From the NCBI RefSeq assembly GCF_014217625.1, contig NZ_CP043641.1, forward strand, positions 4,216,001 to 4,280,000: a stretch of 64,000 nt of DNA. The letters run 5' to 3'. Positions within the stretch are counted from its first letter, which is position 1, and every line of letters starts with the position of its first letter. Below, piece by piece: positions 54,686-63,271 of this stretch. The DNA is from Leifsonia shinshuensis (GTDB lineage Bacteria; Actinomycetota; Actinomycetes; Actinomycetales; Microbacteriaceae). The translations under genes were made by a program, and so were the position numbers. The notes beneath the pieces are model-generated. The model saw nothing but the letters and a program-made list of their open reading frames with translations. It ran no database searches and was not told where the DNA came from.

Positions 54686-56548
54686 TCAGTCTACGCTGCG
54701 CAGACCCTTGACGCTGGAGAGCGGCAGGGTCCGCTCGATGTCCGCCGCCCGGTCGCGGCCCCGCAGGCGCCCTCCGCCGATGCCGGTCGGCTCCAGGAGG
54801 TAGTCGACGAGCCGGCCGTCCGGCATCGCGACCTGCACGACGACCGTCTGCCGCGCGCGGACGGCCTGGTCGAGCTGGCGGGCGAGCCACTGCTCGCCGG
54901 TGTCGGTCTCCGCGGCGTCCGCCTCGCGCAGCCGGGCGACGAGCTCGGCGGCGGGATCCCGGGTCGCGGCGGGAGCCGTCCGCTCGGCGATCCTCCTGCG
55001 CTGCGGGGTCACCAGCGCGCCGGAGGCGTCCTCGGCGACCACCGGGTAGCGGGCGTCGGTCAGTGCCCAGAAGACGACGTCGCGCGGGAACCGGCTGACC
55101 AGCGTCCGCTCGTCGGCGCGCAGCAGCCGCAGCGACGAGAGCGACTGGTCGACCGCGATCGTGCCGAGCAGGGTGGCGTCGTCGGAGCGCACCACCGCGC
55201 GGCCCTCCGCACCCTCGGCGGCCTCGCTGACGCGGACCCGACCGTGGCGCTCGACGGCGTCGGCGATCAGGTAGTCGAGCGGCTGCGGCACGCCGGTGAG
55301 CGAGACGGCGGCGAGGAACGCGTGGATGCTCTCCGCGGTCTCGCCCGCGGTCACGGCGCGGTCGATGGAGGCCGCCGAGAACCGGAACGTGGAGGCCAGC
55401 GCCCGGCTCTCCAGGTCGGCCATCGTGCGCAGCCGCGCCTCCACGTCGGGGGCGAGCGGACCGGGGGAGATGACCGTCAGGTCGTGCTGCAGGTAGACCT
55501 GGGAGACTTCGGCCGGGAAGTGCGCGACCATCGCGGCGGTCGCCTCGGCGGGGCCGGCCTCCAGCAGCAGCGCGCCCGCGCCGCTCGGGGACCGGCCGGC
55601 GGTGACGCCGAGCCACTCGGCCTCCCGGAGGTGCTCCTCCACGCGCTGCTCGGTCTCGGCGACCGCCGCCGGGTACAGCCAGGCGAGGTGAGCGGTCAGC
55701 GACGCGCCCCACGGCGACCGGCCGCGCGCCGTCAGCACCGCACGGATGTCGGCGGGGAGCCCGTCGAGCCATGCGCCCGCGAGGTCGCGCCAGCGGTCGG
55801 CGGTCGTGGCGTGCTGCCAGGCTGCGACCTCGGCGGTCGGCAGCCAGAGCCCGTCGGCGACCGCGGCCAGCCCGGCTCGGGAGGCGACGGAGAGCGCGAC
55901 GGGCACGACGGCGGCGTCCACCGCGAGCGCGTCCGCGAGACGCTTGGCGGCCGGGAGGGCGAGGCCGCCCTTCTGCAGCTCGCGCGCGCCCTCCCTGCCG
56001 AGTTCGGTCAGGAGCTCGGAGACGCCGGCGACCGCCTCGAAGGCCCGCTCGGCGGCGAGCCGGTCGGAGGCGGCCAGCTCGTCGGGCGCGAGCGGCGCGG
56101 GCACGGCGGGAGGCGCGGTGTCGAGCAGGGCCGCCGGCCGGGGGAGGCCGATCGCGGGCCAGGAGGCGAGCCGGGCGGTGACGGCGTCGTAGGCTGCTGC
56201 GCCGTCGTCCGCGGGATGCAGGAGGGCGAGGCCGGCGAGCGCGGCGATCGCGTCGCGGACGGCCTCCGTCGTCACCGCCGCAGTCGCAGGGTGCTCCCGG
56301 AGCGTGTCCGCGATCCACTCGCTGGTCCGGGCGTCGCCCGCTTCGCCGAGCAGCGCGAGAGTCGCGAGCCGCACCCGGTCGAGCGGCGCGAGCGCGCGCT
56401 GCACGGACTCCGGGTCGAGCAGCGCCTCGGCCAGATCGAAGAAGTCGGACACACCGGCGCGGCGTACCGCGCGGGCCCGCAGCACGGCGGCGAGCTCGGC
56501 GTCCGGCAGGGCGCGGAGCCGCGCCGCCAGGGCGAGCGTCGTCGTCAT
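54686..56548 (-). CDS. Helicase-associated protein, XPB partner
   Basis: 620 residues, mostly helical, with two halves of winged-helix-like repeats (ALPDAELAAVLRARAVRRAG, and LDYLIADAVERHGRVRV). It matches the actinobacterial family annotated as helicase-associated or XPB/Ssl2-like domain that is found next to the XPB gene. Function unknown; a nuclease or scaffold role like archaeal Bax1 is a possibility without direct evidence here. Confidence 0.75.
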   Translation of the reverse strand: MTTTLALAARLRALPDAELAAVLRARAVRRAGVSDFFDLAEALLDPESVQRALAPLDRVRLATLALLGEAGDARTSEWIADTLREHPATAAVTTEAVRDAIAALAGLALLHPADDGAAAYDAVTARLASWPAIGLPRPAALLDTAPPAVPAPLAPDELAASDRLAAERAFEAVAGVSELLTELGREGARELQKGGLALPAAKRLADALAVDAAVVPVALSVASRAGLAAVADGLWLPTAEVAAWQHATTADRWRDLAGAWLDGLPADIRAVLTARGRSPWGASLTAHLAWLYPAAVAETEQRVEEHLREAEWLGVTAGRSPSGAGALLLEAGPAEATAAMVAHFPAEVSQVYLQHDLTVISPGPLAPDVEARLRTMADLESRALASTFRFSAASIDRAVTAGETAESIHAFLAAVSLTGVPQPLDYLIADAVERHGRVRVSEAAEGAEGRAVVRSDDATLLGTIAVDQSLSSLRLLRADERTLVSRFPRDVVFWALTDARYPVVAEDASGALVTPQRRRIAERTAPAATRDPAAELVARLREADAAETDTGEQWLARQLDQAVRARQTVVVQVAMPDGRLVDYLLEPTGIGGGRLRGRDRAADIERTLPLSSVKGLRSVD

Positions 56549-56579
56549 CGCGCCGGTCCGCCGGTCCGCCGGGGCGAGG

Positions 56580-56867
56580 TCAGCGCCGGTTCTTCCCGGA
56601 TGCGGCCTTCGCCGCCCGGCTGCGCTGGCGGCCGGTGACGATGATGAGTGTGATCAGCAGGACGAACGCGATCGGGAGTGCGATGAGGGGGAAGAGGAAC
56701 ACCGCGGGCCACAGCCCCTGGCCGGAGCCCTGCTGTGGCATCCCGCCGAGCGCGGACCCCACCAGGATGGCCGCGATGCACACCAGCGACACGACGACCA
56801 GCGCCGCCACGATGTACGAGAGGACGCGCTGGAGGCGGGATGCGGGTGGCGGGGTCTGCGAAGTCAC
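56580..56867 (-). CDS. Small two-helix membrane protein
   Basis: 95 residues with helices at about 15-38 and 55-78 (SYIVAALVVVSLVCIAAILV, FPLIALPIAFVLLITLIIVT) and a basic tail. Unrecognised family, common near the XPB pair in relatives as far as I recall. Divergent from the CSD gene at 56924. Confidence 0.65.
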   Translation of the reverse strand: MTSQTPPPASRLQRVLSYIVAALVVVSLVCIAAILVGSALGGMPQQGSGQGLWPAVFLFPLIALPIAFVLLITLIIVTGRQRSRAAKAASGKNRR

Positions 56868-56923
56868 GAAATCAAGGATAATTGAGGTTGGTCATTCGAT
56901 CCCCCATGTGAAGTGAGGTTCCC

Positions 56924-57304
56924 ATGCCGACCGGCAAGGTCAAGTTCTACGACGAGGAGAAAGGCTTCGGCTTCATCGCCACCGATGACGGCCAGGAGGT
57001 CTTCCTGCACGCCTCTGCGCTGCCCGCCGGCGCCGTGGTGAAGGCCGGTTCGCGGCTCGAGTTCGGCATCGCCGACGGCAAGCGCGGCGCGCAGGCGCTG
57101 TCCGTGCGCGTGCTGGAGGCCCCGCCGAGCCTGGTGAAGATGAAGCGCAAGTCGGCCGACGACATGGCGATCATCGTCGAAGACCTCGTGAAGCTGCTCG
57201 ACGGCATCGGCGCCAACTTGCGCCGCGGCAAGTACCCGGACAAGGCGCACGGCGCCAAGATCGCGGCGGTGCTGCGCCGGGTTGCGGACGACCTGGATGC
57301 CTGA
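56924..57304 (+). CDS. Cold-shock-domain protein with C-terminal extension
   Basis: 126 residues. A cold-shock domain (about 1-67) with RNP1 KGFGFIATD and RNP2 VFLHASAL is followed by about 60 residues rich in helix (SADDMAIIVEDLVKLLDGIG, AAVLRRVADDLDA), a pattern typical of an actinobacterial CspA variant. It binds nucleic acids; the extension's role is unknown. It overlaps the next gene by 8 bp. Confidence 0.9.
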   Translation: MPTGKVKFYDEEKGFGFIATDDGQEVFLHASALPAGAVVKAGSRLEFGIADGKRGAQALSVRVLEAPPSLVKMKRKSADDMAIIVEDLVKLLDGIGANLRRGKYPDKAHGAKIAAVLRRVADDLDA

Positions 57305-58304
57305 GGAGGCGGGCACGGACGAGGCGGGCACGGAGGAGCCGGGCACGGAGAATTCGGGCACGGCCGACGTCGAATCGACCGAGGCTGAGTCGACCGACCC
57401 GGAGACAGCCGAAGCCGAAGTCGAAGCCGAGACCGAAGCCGACGTCGAGACTGAAGCCGAAGTCGAGACCGACGCAGAGGTCGACGCCGAGACCGAAGCC
57501 GACGTCGAGACCGACGCAGAGGTCGACGCAGAGACCGAAGCCGTCGCGGCCGAGCCTGCCGTCGTCGAGCTGAGCGAGGCCGACGTCGCCGACCTCCTGG
57601 CCGCGCTCCCGCTCGCGCGGGCCGGGCTCGCGGAGATCACGCCGGAGAGCACCATCGGCGAGCCCATCGGGCACGTCGTGGAGCCCACGGGCGCGGTCTC
57701 GCTGCTGTTCGCCGCCGCGCTTCCCGGCTACCCGGGCTGGCACTGGACCGTCACGGTCGGCCGCGCCGACGGCGACGCAGAGCCCACCGTGCTCGAGGCC
57801 GAGCTGATGCCCGGGGAGGACGCCCTCCTGGCGCCCGACTGGGTGCCGTGGTCCGAGCGACTCGCCGAGTACCAGGCCGCCCAGGAGGCGCTCGCCGCCG
57901 AAGCCGAGGCCGCGGGGGCCGAGGGCGACGACGCCCACGTGGAGGACGACGCCGACGACTACGAGGACGAGTACGACGAGGAGTCCGACGAGTCCGAGTC
58001 CGACGAGGACTCGGATGAGGACTCCGACGACGACGACGCCGACGTCCACGACCTCCACGGTGACGACGACCTCGACGGCGTCGACATCGACTCGGTCGAT
58101 GTGGCGTTCGACGAGGACACCGACACCGACACGGAGCTCGACCTCGCGACCGAGGAGGCCGCAGCGCTCGCGGACGACGACGCCGAGTCCGACGACGACG
58201 CCGAGTCCGAGGACGCCGACGACGCCGAGTCCGAGCCGGTCAGCGACTCAGCGGCGCCTGCGGGCGCGGGTGACGCTGAGGTAGGCGAAGCCGAGCAGGC
58301 CTAG
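57297..58304 (+). CDS. Acidic DUF3027-family protein
   Basis: 335 residues from ATG 57297. Glu/Asp/Thr-rich tandem segments (about 30-85, periodic EVETDAEVDAETEADVET) precede the DUF3027 core (about 90-200: DLLAALPLARAGLAEI, GWHWTVTVGRADGDAEPTVLE, PDWVPWSERLAEYQA); the C-terminal third is again Asp/Glu-rich. The core is widespread and uncharacterised in Actinobacteria. Coupled to a cold-shock-domain gene, so an RNA- or DNA-related role is possible. Its 3' end overlaps a convergent gene by 57 bp. Confidence 0.85.
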   Translation: MPEEAGTDEAGTEEPGTENSGTADVESTEAESTDPETAEAEVEAETEADVETEAEVETDAEVDAETEADVETDAEVDAETEAVAAEPAVVELSEADVADLLAALPLARAGLAEITPESTIGEPIGHVVEPTGAVSLLFAAALPGYPGWHWTVTVGRADGDAEPTVLEAELMPGEDALLAPDWVPWSERLAEYQAAQEALAAEAEAAGAEGDDAHVEDDADDYEDEYDEESDESESDEDSDEDSDDDDADVHDLHGDDDLDGVDIDSVDVAFDEDTDTDTELDLATEEAAALADDDAESDDDAESEDADDAESEPVSDSAAPAGAGDAEVGEAEQA

Positions 58305-58493
58305 CGCGATCCCGACGACCACCGTCCAGATCCACCAGCCGCCGCCTGCGGCCGTGATGGGTCCGGCGAAGACGAGCGTCGGGATCAGCGCGAGCACCCA
58401 GAGCCCGATGCCGACGAGCACGGCCCGGCGGTCGTCCGTCGGCACCGGCACAGGGTCGGGACGGCGCTCGTCGTCGCGCAGCCACAGTCGCAC
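58248..58493 (-). CDS. DUF2530-family small membrane protein
   Basis: 81 residues with two membrane helices (about 27-47 and 53-73) after an acidic/basic N-terminus (MRLWLRDDERRPDP). The layout fits DUF2530. Its 3' end lies antisense in the last 57 bp of the DUF3027 gene. Function unknown. Confidence 0.75.
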   Translation of the reverse strand: MRLWLRDDERRPDPVPVPTDDRRAVLVGIGLWVLALIPTLVFAGPITAAGGGWWIWTVVVGIALGLLGFAYLSVTRARRRR

Positions 58494-58532
58494 GATCGCC
58501 TCCGTCCCTGCTTCTTCCGTCCGGCGCCCGGC

Positions 58533-59726
<1,194 letters not shown>

Positions 59727-59784
59727 TCACCGGTAGCAAGTAGGCTCGTACCCGCACATTCGCGCGCCCGCACGGGAGGGGTTC

Positions 59785-60474
59785 ATGACCGACCTGATCG
59801 ACACGACAGAGATGTACCTTCGCACCATCCTGGAGCTGGAGGAGGACAACATCGTCCCGCTGCGTGCGCGCATCTCCGAGCGTCTCGGCCACTCGGGCCC
59901 GACCGTCTCGCAGACCGTCGGCCGCATGGAGCGCGACGGGCTCGTGGTCGTCTCCGGAGACCGCCACCTGGAGCTCACCGACGACGGCCGCCGTAAGGCC
60001 GTGCACGTCATGCGCAAACACCGCCTGGCCGAGCGCCTGCTCAGCGACGTCATCGAGCTGGAGTGGGAGTACGTCCACGAGGAGGCGTGCCGCTGGGAGC
60101 ACGTGATGAGCGAGCAGGTCGAGCGCAAGCTCATCACCATGCTCGGCCACCCGACCGAGTCGCCGTACGGCAACCCCATCCCCGGGCTCGGCGAGCTGGG
60201 AGCGCCGGACGCGGCCTCCACCGAGAACCTGGTCAACCTGGTCGACGTCGTGCGCGGCGGCGATTCTGAGGTGACTGCCAGGATCCGGCGCCTGGGCGAG
60301 CCTGCGCAGGTCGACCCGGAGCTGCTGCTGCAGCTCAAGCAGGCCGGGGTTTTTCCCGGCTCGACCGGCACTTTCGCTGCGGCGGGGTCGTACGTCACCG
60401 TACAGATCGATGGCTTCGAGGCCGGCCTCGAACTCCCGAACGAGCTCGCGGCGCACATCTTCGTCGACGCCTGA
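59785..60474 (+). CDS. DtxR/IdeR-family metal-dependent regulator
   Basis: 229 residues: winged HTH (about 5-70: DTTEMYLRTILELEE, SERLGHSGPTVSQTVGRME), dimerisation/metal-binding domain (about 75-140, with HVMRKHRLAERLL, MSEQVERKLITMLGHP) and C-terminal SH3-like domain (about 150-225). Full length suggests an Fe- or Mn-sensing regulator. The iron box at 16140 is a candidate target if this is the iron sensor. Confidence 0.93.
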   Translation: MTDLIDTTEMYLRTILELEEDNIVPLRARISERLGHSGPTVSQTVGRMERDGLVVVSGDRHLELTDDGRRKAVHVMRKHRLAERLLSDVIELEWEYVHEEACRWEHVMSEQVERKLITMLGHPTESPYGNPIPGLGELGAPDAASTENLVNLVDVVRGGDSEVTARIRRLGEPAQVDPELLLQLKQAGVFPGSTGTFAAAGSYVTVQIDGFEAGLELPNELAAHIFVDA

Positions 60475-60638
60475 TCTCCGTTACCGATTCGTTAAAAAGT
60501 GCGTTAAACAAATGACAAACGGCGGGTCGTCCCGTAGTCTCTAACGAGTCCGAACGGGCCAGAAGCCGGCCCATCAGGACCCCGACCGGGACGCTCCAAC
60601 CCCCCTGAAGCCCGTCTCCCAGCCGGTGAAGCCGAATG

Positions 60639-60651
60639 CCGATCGCATCGG
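60639..60651 (+). promoter_or_regulatory. Leader hairpin A of the NlpC/P60 gene
   Basis: CCGAT-CGC-ATCGG, a perfect 5-bp stem, in the 222-nt region before the NlpC/P60 gene. Confidence 0.5.
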
Positions 60652-60656
60652 ACGGG

Positions 60657-60676
60657 GGCAGCTCCCTAGTGCTGCC
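60657..60676 (+). promoter_or_regulatory. Leader hairpin B of the NlpC/P60 gene, next to the ribosome-binding site
   Basis: GGCAGC-TCCCTAGT-GCTGCC forms a perfect 6-bp stem ending 8 nt before GGAGG (60685-60689). The whole 60475-60696 stretch holds several short inverted repeats and no gene, consistent with a structured leader. Confidence 0.55.
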
Positions 60677-60696
60677 GGAGCGCAGGAGGTTGCACT

Positions 60697-61626
60697 TTGG
60701 CACACTCTGGTACGCCCGATCCTGCCCAGGACCGGACCCCTCAGGACCCGGATACCCTCGCTTCGACGTCGTCGACGACGTCATCTTCCGGATCCCACCT
60801 CGTCTCCCGGCGGTCGCTCCGCACGGCGAAGGCGCCGGTCGCGGCGGCCCCCAAGCCCGCCGCGCAGGCGTCCACGCCCGCCGCGAAGGACTCCGCCAAG
60901 CCCGCCGCGAAGCGCAAGGGCGGCTGGATCCTCAACGTCGGCGTCATCACCGTGGCGACCGGCATCATCGCGACGATGTCGCTCCCGGCGTTCGCGTTCA
61001 ACCCGAGCGGCGCGGAGTCCGCGGGCTTCGGCCCGAGCGCGTCCGACAGCATGAAGAAGGCGCAGGCGCAGTCCGTCGCCGTCGGTCAGGGCGTCACCGC
61101 CGCCACCGTCAGCCGCGACGCGGCCGCTGCGACCAGCCAGTCGCAGCTCGACTCGCAGAAGGCGGCAGCAGCGGCCACCGCCGCCGCCGAGGCCGCCCGC
61201 CAGCGCGCAGCGGTGTCGCTCGCGAACTACGCCAGCTACTCCGGCCCGTCGGTCTCCGACTTCCTGGCCAACCCGCCGTACCCGAGCTTCAGCCTCGCGC
61301 AGGTGTTCTCGGTCGCGAAGCAGTACATCGGCACCCCGTACGTCTACGGTGGTGACACCCCCGCCGGCTTCGACTGCTCGGGCTACGTGATGTACGTCTA
61401 CGCCCAGTTCGGCATCTCCCTCCCGCACTCGGTGTCGGGGGAGGCCGCGCGCGGCACGAAGATCTCGATCAACGACGCCCAGCCGGGCGACCTGATCGTG
61501 ATGTCGGGCCACATCGGCTTCTACGCAGGCAACGGCAACATCATGGACGCACCCGACTCGGGCCGCTCCATCTCCATCCGCCCGATCTGGACCAGCGACT
61601 ACTACGTCGTCCGGCTCGGTATCTGA
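60697..61626 (+). CDS. Secreted NlpC/P60-family peptidoglycan endopeptidase
   Basis: 309 residues from TTG 60697, 7 nt after GGAGG. A Thr/Ser/Ala-rich cytoplasmic tail of about 75 residues precedes one hydrophobic segment (about 77-100, ILNVGVITVATGIIATMSLP). An Ala-rich helical region follows, then the NlpC/P60 domain with catalytic cysteine in GFDCSGYVMYVYAQFG and histidine in MSGHIGFYAGNG. It cleaves cell-wall peptides during growth or division. A hairpin terminator follows. Confidence 0.92.
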   Translation: MAHSGTPDPAQDRTPQDPDTLASTSSTTSSSGSHLVSRRSLRTAKAPVAAAPKPAAQASTPAAKDSAKPAAKRKGGWILNVGVITVATGIIATMSLPAFAFNPSGAESAGFGPSASDSMKKAQAQSVAVGQGVTAATVSRDAAAATSQSQLDSQKAAAAATAAAEAARQRAAVSLANYASYSGPSVSDFLANPPYPSFSLAQVFSVAKQYIGTPYVYGGDTPAGFDCSGYVMYVYAQFGISLPHSVSGEAARGTKISINDAQPGDLIVMSGHIGFYAGNGNIMDAPDSGRSISIRPIWTSDYYVVRLGI

Positions 61627-61667
61627 CACCCGAACCCGCGGTGAACACTGCGGTTCACGCACCAGCG

Positions 61668-61697
61668 ATGGCGCGCCACGAATAGGTGGCGCGCCAT
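61668..61697 (+). terminator. Terminator after the NlpC/P60 gene
   Basis: ATGGCGCGCCAC, a GAATAG loop, and GTGGCGCGCCAT form a perfect 12-bp stem 41 bp after the stop, followed by TTCT. Confidence 0.85.
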
Positions 61698-61757
61698 TTC
61701 TGCGTTACTCTGATGCCCTGGCGCACTGCCAGGCAGCCGTGCAGATCGGAGTCTCCG

Positions 61758-62009
61758 ATGGCCGAGTCGACCACCGTGCGGTCACCCAGGGTGACCACCG
61801 GGGTGGGTCGCGGCCTCCGAGCCGAGCGCGAGCTGCTCCCGCGCCACCGCGACTTCCTCGCATGCCGCCACCACGTCGAGGCCTGCCACCGCCACCATGT
61901 GGTGTGCCGCCACCATGCCGCCGTCTTCCAGGGCGCTGTCCGTTCGGACAGTGCCCTTTTTGTTTCCCCGGTTCTTGTCCACCCAGCGGACCCGAAAGGA
62001 CGCAGATGA
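61758..62009 (+). CDS. His/Cys-rich small ORF coupled to the HNH gene
   Basis: 83 residues. It has GGAG six bases before ATG 61758 and about 90% third-position GC through codon 60, falling only where a terminator hairpin begins. A basic N-terminus (VRSPRVTTGVGRGLRAERE) leads to three 7-residue repeats CRHHVEA, CHRHHVV, CRHHAAV (eight His and three Cys in about 26 residues), resembling a metal-binding or leader peptide. It ends in ATGA overlap with the HNH gene start (62006). No known family. It may be a real small protein or a His-rich leader peptide. Confidence 0.5.
   Translation: MAESTTVRSPRVTTGVGRGLRAERELLPRHRDFLACRHHVEACHRHHVVCRHHAAVFQGAVRSDSALFVSPVLVHPADPKGRR
61931..61964 (+). terminator. 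Intrinsic terminator inside the His/Cys-rich ORF
   Basis: GGGCGCTGTCC and GGACAGTGCCC form an 11-bp stem (one G-U pair) with a GTTC loop, then TTTTTGTTT. It is the best U-tract terminator in the window and lies 42 bp before the HNH start, inside the preceding ORF. Confidence 0.85.
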
Positions 62010-62503
62010 AGACACTGGTCCTCAACGCCGGCTACGAGCCCCTCGCGGTCGTCTCCTTCAAGCGCGCCATCGTCCTGGTGATGAATCAGAAGGCGACGGT
62101 CCTCGCGAGCGACACGGCCCACCCGGTGTGGAGCATCTCGGGCCGCTACGACCGCCCGTCGGTGATCCTGCTCACCCGCTACGTGCGCATCCCGCACGGC
62201 CGCGCGGTGCCGGTCTCCCGACGCGGGGTGCTCCGCCGCGACAGCCACCACTGCGGCTACTGCGGCAAGACGGCGACGACGATCGACCACGTCCTCCCGC
62301 GCTCCCGCGGCGGCGCGGACAGCTGGGAGAACCTGGTGGCCTGCTGCCTCCGCTGCAACAACGTGAAGGGCGACCGCACCCCCGCCGAGATGGGCTGGAC
62401 GCTGAAGCTCACCCCCCGCGCCCCGCACGACAGCTCCTGGGTGGTCCGCGGAGTGGAAGGCGGCCAGGCGGACTGGCAGGACTACCTCGGCGTCGCGGCC
62501 TGA
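62006..62503 (+). CDS. HNH endonuclease
   Basis: 165 residues from ATG 62006 behind GAAAGGA. The HNH motif with zinc cysteines is CGYCGKTATTIDHVLPRSRGG then CCLRCNNVKGDRTP; the N-terminus LVLNAGYEPLAVVSFKRAI is the typical prefix of a widespread actinobacterial HNH family. Biological role unknown; likely a DNA repair or housekeeping nuclease rather than restriction. A terminator lies just upstream, so expression may depend on read-through. Confidence 0.88.
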   Translation: MKTLVLNAGYEPLAVVSFKRAIVLVMNQKATVLASDTAHPVWSISGRYDRPSVILLTRYVRIPHGRAVPVSRRGVLRRDSHHCGYCGKTATTIDHVLPRSRGGADSWENLVACCLRCNNVKGDRTPAEMGWTLKLTPRAPHDSSWVVRGVEGGQADWQDYLGVAA

Positions 62504-62537
62504 GGGCCGGGCGCCCTCGGGTAGTCTGGAAGGGCTG

Positions 62538-62609
62538 GCCTCTGTAGCTCAATGGAAGAGCTGCTCCGTCCTAAGGAGAAGGTTGGGGGTTCGAGTCCCT
62601 CCAGGGGCA
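62538..62609 (+). tRNA. tRNA-Arg (anticodon CCU)
   Basis: 72 nt with a 7-bp acceptor stem (GCCTCTG/CAGGGGC, one G-U pair), D-stem GCTC/GAGC, anticodon loop GTCCTAA with CCT at 62570-62572, and T-arm GGGGG-TTCGAGT-CCCTC. The 3' CCA is not encoded. It decodes AGG. It is a frequent integration site for mobile elements, and the sequence after it changes in base composition. Confidence 0.92.
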
Positions 62610-63079
62610 CTGTACGTCTTTAGCAAGATTGCTGCTCAGAGATGGTTTCTTGGGGCGCAAGGAGCGGCGGTTTTCGTTTTGCCCACAACTTGCCCACACG
62701 AACGACGAAAGCTCGAAGAACCTCCCAGCGTCGTAGTGGTCGGGATGCGAGCCTCATGGGAACGCGGGCAGTGTACCCACAGTGCCCCGAACCGGGGTTA
62801 TGCGTGGGCACAGCCGGGTAACTTGCCGATTGGCAAATGAGCCAAGGTACATCCGCCTCAGAGCTGAGCGTCGTCGGGGGCGACGCCGAGATACCATCGG
62901 CTACCTCCTGTCATAGTCAAGTCCCCAATGCTCGTTGCGTAACCCGAATGGGTGCGTTGCTTGTGCTGGCGATCCACCGCTATCGTTCTAGCGCTGCGTG
63001 TTGCAGTGCAGGAATCCACCATCGACCCAAGGAATCGGAAACCATTTGAACGCACATCGAACGAGAGGAGCCCAACGTT
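62610..63079. other. 470-bp low-GC segment after tRNA-Arg; no confident gene
   Basis: GC drops clearly below the surrounding chromosome. Two TTGCCCACA repeats occur at 62679-62687 and 62690-62698, and an inverted TTGCC/GGCAA at 62823-62836. An ATG frame at 62837-63049 has no convincing features. The segment probably contains the tRNA-proximal att site and promoter region of an inserted element. Confidence 0.5.
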
Positions 63080-63271
63080 ATGAGCATCACGACGACCGCC
63101 ACCCAGCAGCCCAAGGACTTCGAGCAGCGAGCTCAGGAGTCCTTTTTTGTTGCCCTCTGCGATTGCGATGAGTCTTCATTTGTCTATGGATACGGATGTA
63201 TCCATCCATTTCATCTGGTGACGACGTCGACATCCGGTGCCTCGGCCAAGGACGGGGGTGACCGATCATGA
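63080..63271 (+). CDS. Small ORF coupled to a membrane protein
   Basis: 63 residues from ATG 63080 behind GAGAGGAG. The product starts MSITTTATQQPKDFEQRAQ and contains a CDCDESSFVYGYGC segment. Its TGA overlaps the ATG of the next gene by 4 bp, which supports coding. A terminator-like hairpin with a U-tract lies in its first 70 bases, which is unusual. No family recognised; foreign composition. Confidence 0.4.
   Translation: MSITTTATQQPKDFEQRAQESFFVALCDCDESSFVYGYGCIHPFHLVTTSTSGASAKDGGDRS
63113..63148 (+). terminator. Intrinsic terminator-like hairpin inside the small ORF
   Basis: AAGGACT and AGTCCTT form a 7-bp stem around an 18-nt loop, followed by TTTTG. It could attenuate expression of the downstream membrane protein. 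Confidence 0.55.

Noticed and set aside
53459..56638. 1059-codon open frame on the + strand across the XPB genes
   Set aside because: It has shadow-like composition, and two recognised reverse-strand genes occupy the same sequence.
62679..62698. TTGCCCACA pair as a possible attachment-site core or integrase remnant
   Set aside because: It does not match the tRNA 3' end, and no integrase is in the window; kept only as a note in the low-GC segment.
62837..63049. 70-codon ATG frame after tRNA-Arg
   Set aside because: No ribosome-binding site, mixed composition and no recognisable domain; not enough support.
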